64,000 nt of DNA from Martinezella lusitana (GTDB taxonomy: Bacteria > Pseudomonadota > Alphaproteobacteria > Rhizobiales > Rhizobiaceae). The position numbers were made by a program, and so were the translations under genes. Of this stretch, positions 61,819 to 64,000 are shown one piece after another; positions within the stretch are counted from its first letter, which is position 1; the number at the start of each line of letters is the position of its first letter. The stretch is from the NCBI RefSeq assembly GCF_016901135.1, contig NZ_JAFEVL010000010.1:491992-555991 (forward strand), in the 5' to 3' direction. A model generated the notes under the pieces. That model was not told the DNA's origin, did not search any database, and saw nothing but the letters and a program-made list of their open reading frames with translations.

Positions 61819-63738
61819 ATGTCGGAAAGCAAAGCAAGGCTCGGATTTTACCCTGACGATGCGGAAGCCTTCGAGGTTTCGCGCGGGCCGCACCGGCGTG
61901 TCTCCTCCCACCGGGAAGACAATGGCCCCTCCGTTGCCGCCCATCTGCGTGCGGCCAACTCCGACGATCCACGCGATGCGGAGCTGCGCGCGATCCTCCG
62001 CAGAATGCTGGACGGCGATCCCTATCCCGTCTCGGGTCGAAGGGCATCCGTGGCGGAAGCTTCACAGCAGGCTCAGTCTCTGACCGAGCATATCAGCAGC
62101 ATTCTGAGCCATCGCCACATCGACGAGCCGATCAGTCGTCCGTCATCGGAAGCCGGCGTCGATCTGCTGGAGTTCGTGCCCGACCTGCTCGACGGCGAAA
62201 CCGGGCTGCCGGCTCTGGCCGCCACACCAGCCCCTCGTGAGCAAATCCCTCCGCCGCGTCGTCGGACTTTTGGCATTGGTTCCATCGGTCTTGTCATCGC
62301 AGCTTCGCTGGCGGGAGCGGCCATTCCGACGATGCTCGCACCGCCGCCGCTCTATATGTCACAGACCATCCTGCATGCTGAAGGCGAGGGCAGGGCGCGC
62401 CAGGCATTGCTGGATGTAGCCGCAAAGCGCGCGGTCGCCCCTTCAGCCCTTTCCGACGTCGTCGCCAGGCTGAAGCTGGATCGCGATCCGGAATTTACCG
62501 GCAGCCGGGCGGGCGCTCTTGGCGTTGCCGTCGAACTCTTGTCCGGCAATGGCAATGCCTCCGATGCGCCGTCGCGCGCGCAAGCCGCTCTTCGCAAGGG
62601 CGTCGCCGTGAGCGTCGATGGCTCGACCGGCCTCCTGCGCTTGGCTGTCACCACGGGCGATCCGGTCAGATCCGCCGAGATCGCCAATCGGCTGGCTGTC
62701 GCCACCACCCATGATGCCGCCGTCGCGCAGGCGGCGGGAACGCCAGCCCTTGGTGATACGGCAGCCGACGACAGTCGCAAGGAGCTCGAGCGCGCTTCGG
62801 CCGCGCTCGCGGGCTTCAAGGCGCAGTATGGCGAAGACAGGATCGCGGCGGCACTGACGTTGCAGGAGCAACGGCAGCAGTTGGATAGCGACATCAAAGC
62901 GGCCGGTCTGGCGGTGCGTAGCGCCAAGGCCCGCGTTTCGGCGGTCAAATCCGCGACACCCGCTTCCGTGCTCGGCGGTGCCTTGCCGGGCGATCTGGCA
63001 TCCGCCGCCCTCGATGATCTGCGCAGCCGTTACAACGCCGCCAAGGCGCAGCTCACGCAGCTCTCGACGCAGCTTGGGCCTCGCCATCCTCGCCTGCTCG
63101 CGCAGCAGGCGACGGTCGATGATCTCTCGGCCGGCATCCGCAGCCAGCTGCAACGGCTTGTCGTCAGCAGCGATGCAGCTCTGAAGGCCGCTCTTGAGAG
63201 CCAGCAGGCCCTTTCTGCGCGTATGACCGCTCTCAGCCAGAAGAGCGTCGGTGTTGACGTCGTCCGTCTCGCGCAATTGCAGGATGCTGTTACCGCCGCG
63301 CAAAGCCGCTACGAGGCGGATCAGCAAAGTCCCATTATTGCTCCGCCGGAAGCCGGGGCGCCGATGACCGTGGTGTCGCCGGCAGCCGCAGCTCCGCTGG
63401 ACAACGATCTTGTTGGCAATCAGGCGATCGGCTTCCTGGGAGGGCTCGGCCTGGCGCTTTGCCTGGTTTTCCTGCGCAAATGGCTGACTGGGGCCGCGCC
63501 GACGGAGGATGATGCAATCGGCGATGCCGCCGTGCCCGCCACCGCTCTACAGCACGATATCGAGCTGGAGTTTCCGTCAACGCATGATGCTCCCGACGAA
63601 CCTGTTGCGGCCCCTATGCCGGAAATTGGAAGCCGACCGGCCGGCGCCGATGAATGGACGCGCATTCATCAGGAGCTGGCATTCCTGCGTGCCAAGGTTC
63701 AAACCTATGCCGCGCACAGGCACGTCGGGCGCGGTTGA
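61819..63738 (+). CDS. Wzz/GumC-like polysaccharide co-polymerase
   Basis: This 639-residue inner-membrane protein of the polysaccharide co-polymerase type controls chain length or export of exopolysaccharide. An unusually long cytoplasmic N-terminus (about 150 residues) precedes the first membrane helix (about 152-175: FGIGSIGLVIAASLAGAAIP). A periplasmic coiled-coil region follows, with LTQLSTQLGPRHPRLLAQQA, a hallmark of the GNVR class. The second helix is at about 534-553 (GFLGGLGLALCLVFLRKWL). There is no C-terminal tyrosine kinase (BY-kinase) domain. The preceding GT26 gene supports a shared pathway. Confidence 0.85.
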   Translation: MSESKARLGFYPDDAEAFEVSRGPHRRVSSHREDNGPSVAAHLRAANSDDPRDAELRAILRRMLDGDPYPVSGRRASVAEASQQAQSLTEHISSILSHRHIDEPISRPSSEAGVDLLEFVPDLLDGETGLPALAATPAPREQIPPPRRRTFGIGSIGLVIAASLAGAAIPTMLAPPPLYMSQTILHAEGEGRARQALLDVAAKRAVAPSALSDVVARLKLDRDPEFTGSRAGALGVAVELLSGNGNASDAPSRAQAALRKGVAVSVDGSTGLLRLAVTTGDPVRSAEIANRLAVATTHDAAVAQAAGTPALGDTAADDSRKELERASAALAGFKAQYGEDRIAAALTLQEQRQQLDSDIKAAGLAVRSAKARVSAVKSATPASVLGGALPGDLASAALDDLRSRYNAAKAQLTQLSTQLGPRHPRLLAQQATVDDLSAGIRSQLQRLVVSSDAALKAALESQQALSARMTALSQKSVGVDVVRLAQLQDAVTAAQSRYEADQQSPIIAPPEAGAPMTVVSPAAAAPLDNDLVGNQAIGFLGGLGLALCLVFLRKWLTGAAPTEDDAIGDAAVPATALQHDIELEFPSTHDAPDEPVAAPMPEIGSRPAGADEWTRIHQELAFLRAKVQTYAAHRHVGRG

Positions 63739-63855
63739 TCGGCCCGCCGTTTTCTCCTTGCAATTACCACTTTCAGACACCATAGGGCGTTTGCAGGCAA
63801 TTCCATCAGGCTGACGGCTTGTAGATTGCTGCCGAATTCATATCGGGAGACGAGC

Positions 63856-64000
63856 GTGACGACAGTGATCGATGGAAAGATTGCGGCGGCTTCGGTGATC
63901 GAGGCGGTGAAGGTTGCCGCCGGCGGGCTAGAGACGGAGACCGGTGTTAGGACCGGGCTTGCCGTTGTCATCGTCGGCGACGATCCGGCCAGCCACGCCT
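63856..64000 (+). CDS. folD: Bifunctional methylenetetrahydrofolate dehydrogenase/cyclohydrolase FolD (5' end; runs off the window)
   Basis: FolD interconverts 5,10-methylene-, methenyl- and 10-formyl-tetrahydrofolate in one-carbon metabolism in the cytoplasm. Only 48 residues are present, from a GTG start with GGGAGA six bases upstream. They begin [18 protein letters not shown] and reach [15 protein letters not shown], the family's conserved early substrate-binding loop. The catalytic Lys and NADP site lie beyond the window. It is unrelated to motility and marks return to housekeeping genes. Confidence 0.88.
   Translation, partial: MTTVIDGKIAAASVIEAVKVAAGGLETETGVRTGLAVVIVGDDPASHA

Noticed and set aside
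1..64000. tRNA, rRNA, riboswitch and CRISPR features
   Set aside because: No cloverleaf-like tRNA sequence, rRNA core motif or regularly spaced repeat array was recognised on either strand by eye; a tRNA/Rfam scan would be decisive.

Overview
The window is chromosomal DNA from a Rhizobiaceae-type alphaproteobacterium (Rhizobium, Agrobacterium or Sinorhizobium grade). It is GC-rich with dense, overlapping operons. It carries the rhizobial motility signature: VisN/VisR and Rem regulators, a CheS-CheY1-CheA-CheW-CheR-CheB-CheY2-CheD-CheT operon headed by a soluble receptor, the MotB/MotC/MotE periplasmic system, FlaF/FlbT, and four tandem flagellin genes. No tRNA, rRNA, CRISPR array or insertion sequence was seen.

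Layout. (1) 1-5.9 kb, housekeeping flank: 5' part of secD, a small membrane protein, a KefB/YbaL-type K+/H+ antiporter, an XRE regulator, a GT39-type glycosyltransferase and a 37-codon membrane ORF. (2) 6.4-14.8 kb: chemotaxis operon icpA-cheS-cheY1-cheA-cheW-cheR-cheB-cheY2-cheD-cheT. (3) 15-18.7 kb: fliF, then visN-visR. (4) 18.7-23.9 kb, minus strand: motA-fliM-fliN-fliG-flhB and a hypothetical gene. (5) 24-33.2 kb, plus strand: flgF-fliI-hyp-flgB-flgC-fliE-flgG-flgA-flgI-motE-flgH-fliL-fliP. (6) 33.3-43.1 kb, filament region: four flagellins with three enzyme genes between or beside them, an OGT-like (GT41) glycosyltransferase, a TPR/ATP-grasp-like protein and a PLP decarboxylase. (7) 43.3-60.6 kb: fliH-like, motB-motC-fliK(motD)-transglycosylase, rem, flgE-flgK-flgL-flaF-flbT-flgD-fliQ, flhA-fliR and four small proteins that look like FliJ, FlgJ, FlgN and an unknown membrane-anchored protein. 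(8) 60.9-64 kb: WecG/TagA-type glycosyltransferase, a Wzz/GumC-like polysaccharide co-polymerase, and the start of folD.

How it fits together. From related rhizobia, VisN/VisR sit at the top and activate rem; Rem activates the export, basal-body and motor genes, and filament and chemotaxis genes come last. The sequence fits this. The rem promoter region holds an 18-bp LuxR-box-like dyad and a TTAA-N7-TTAA (CtrA-type) box. A TCGCACAAG element precedes five flagellar units. A GCATGANGC element, followed in flaA-flaC by a small CCGG...CCGG hairpin, lies 68-82 bases before all four flagellin starts and also upstream of icpA.

Most unusual points: the flagellin-embedded enzyme set (candidate filament modification), a 486-bp perfectly identical block shared by flaA and flaB, an IcpA globin-like sensor that appears to lack its heme-ligating histidine, a Rem receiver with Glu where the phospho-Asp should be, and the regulatory motifs above.
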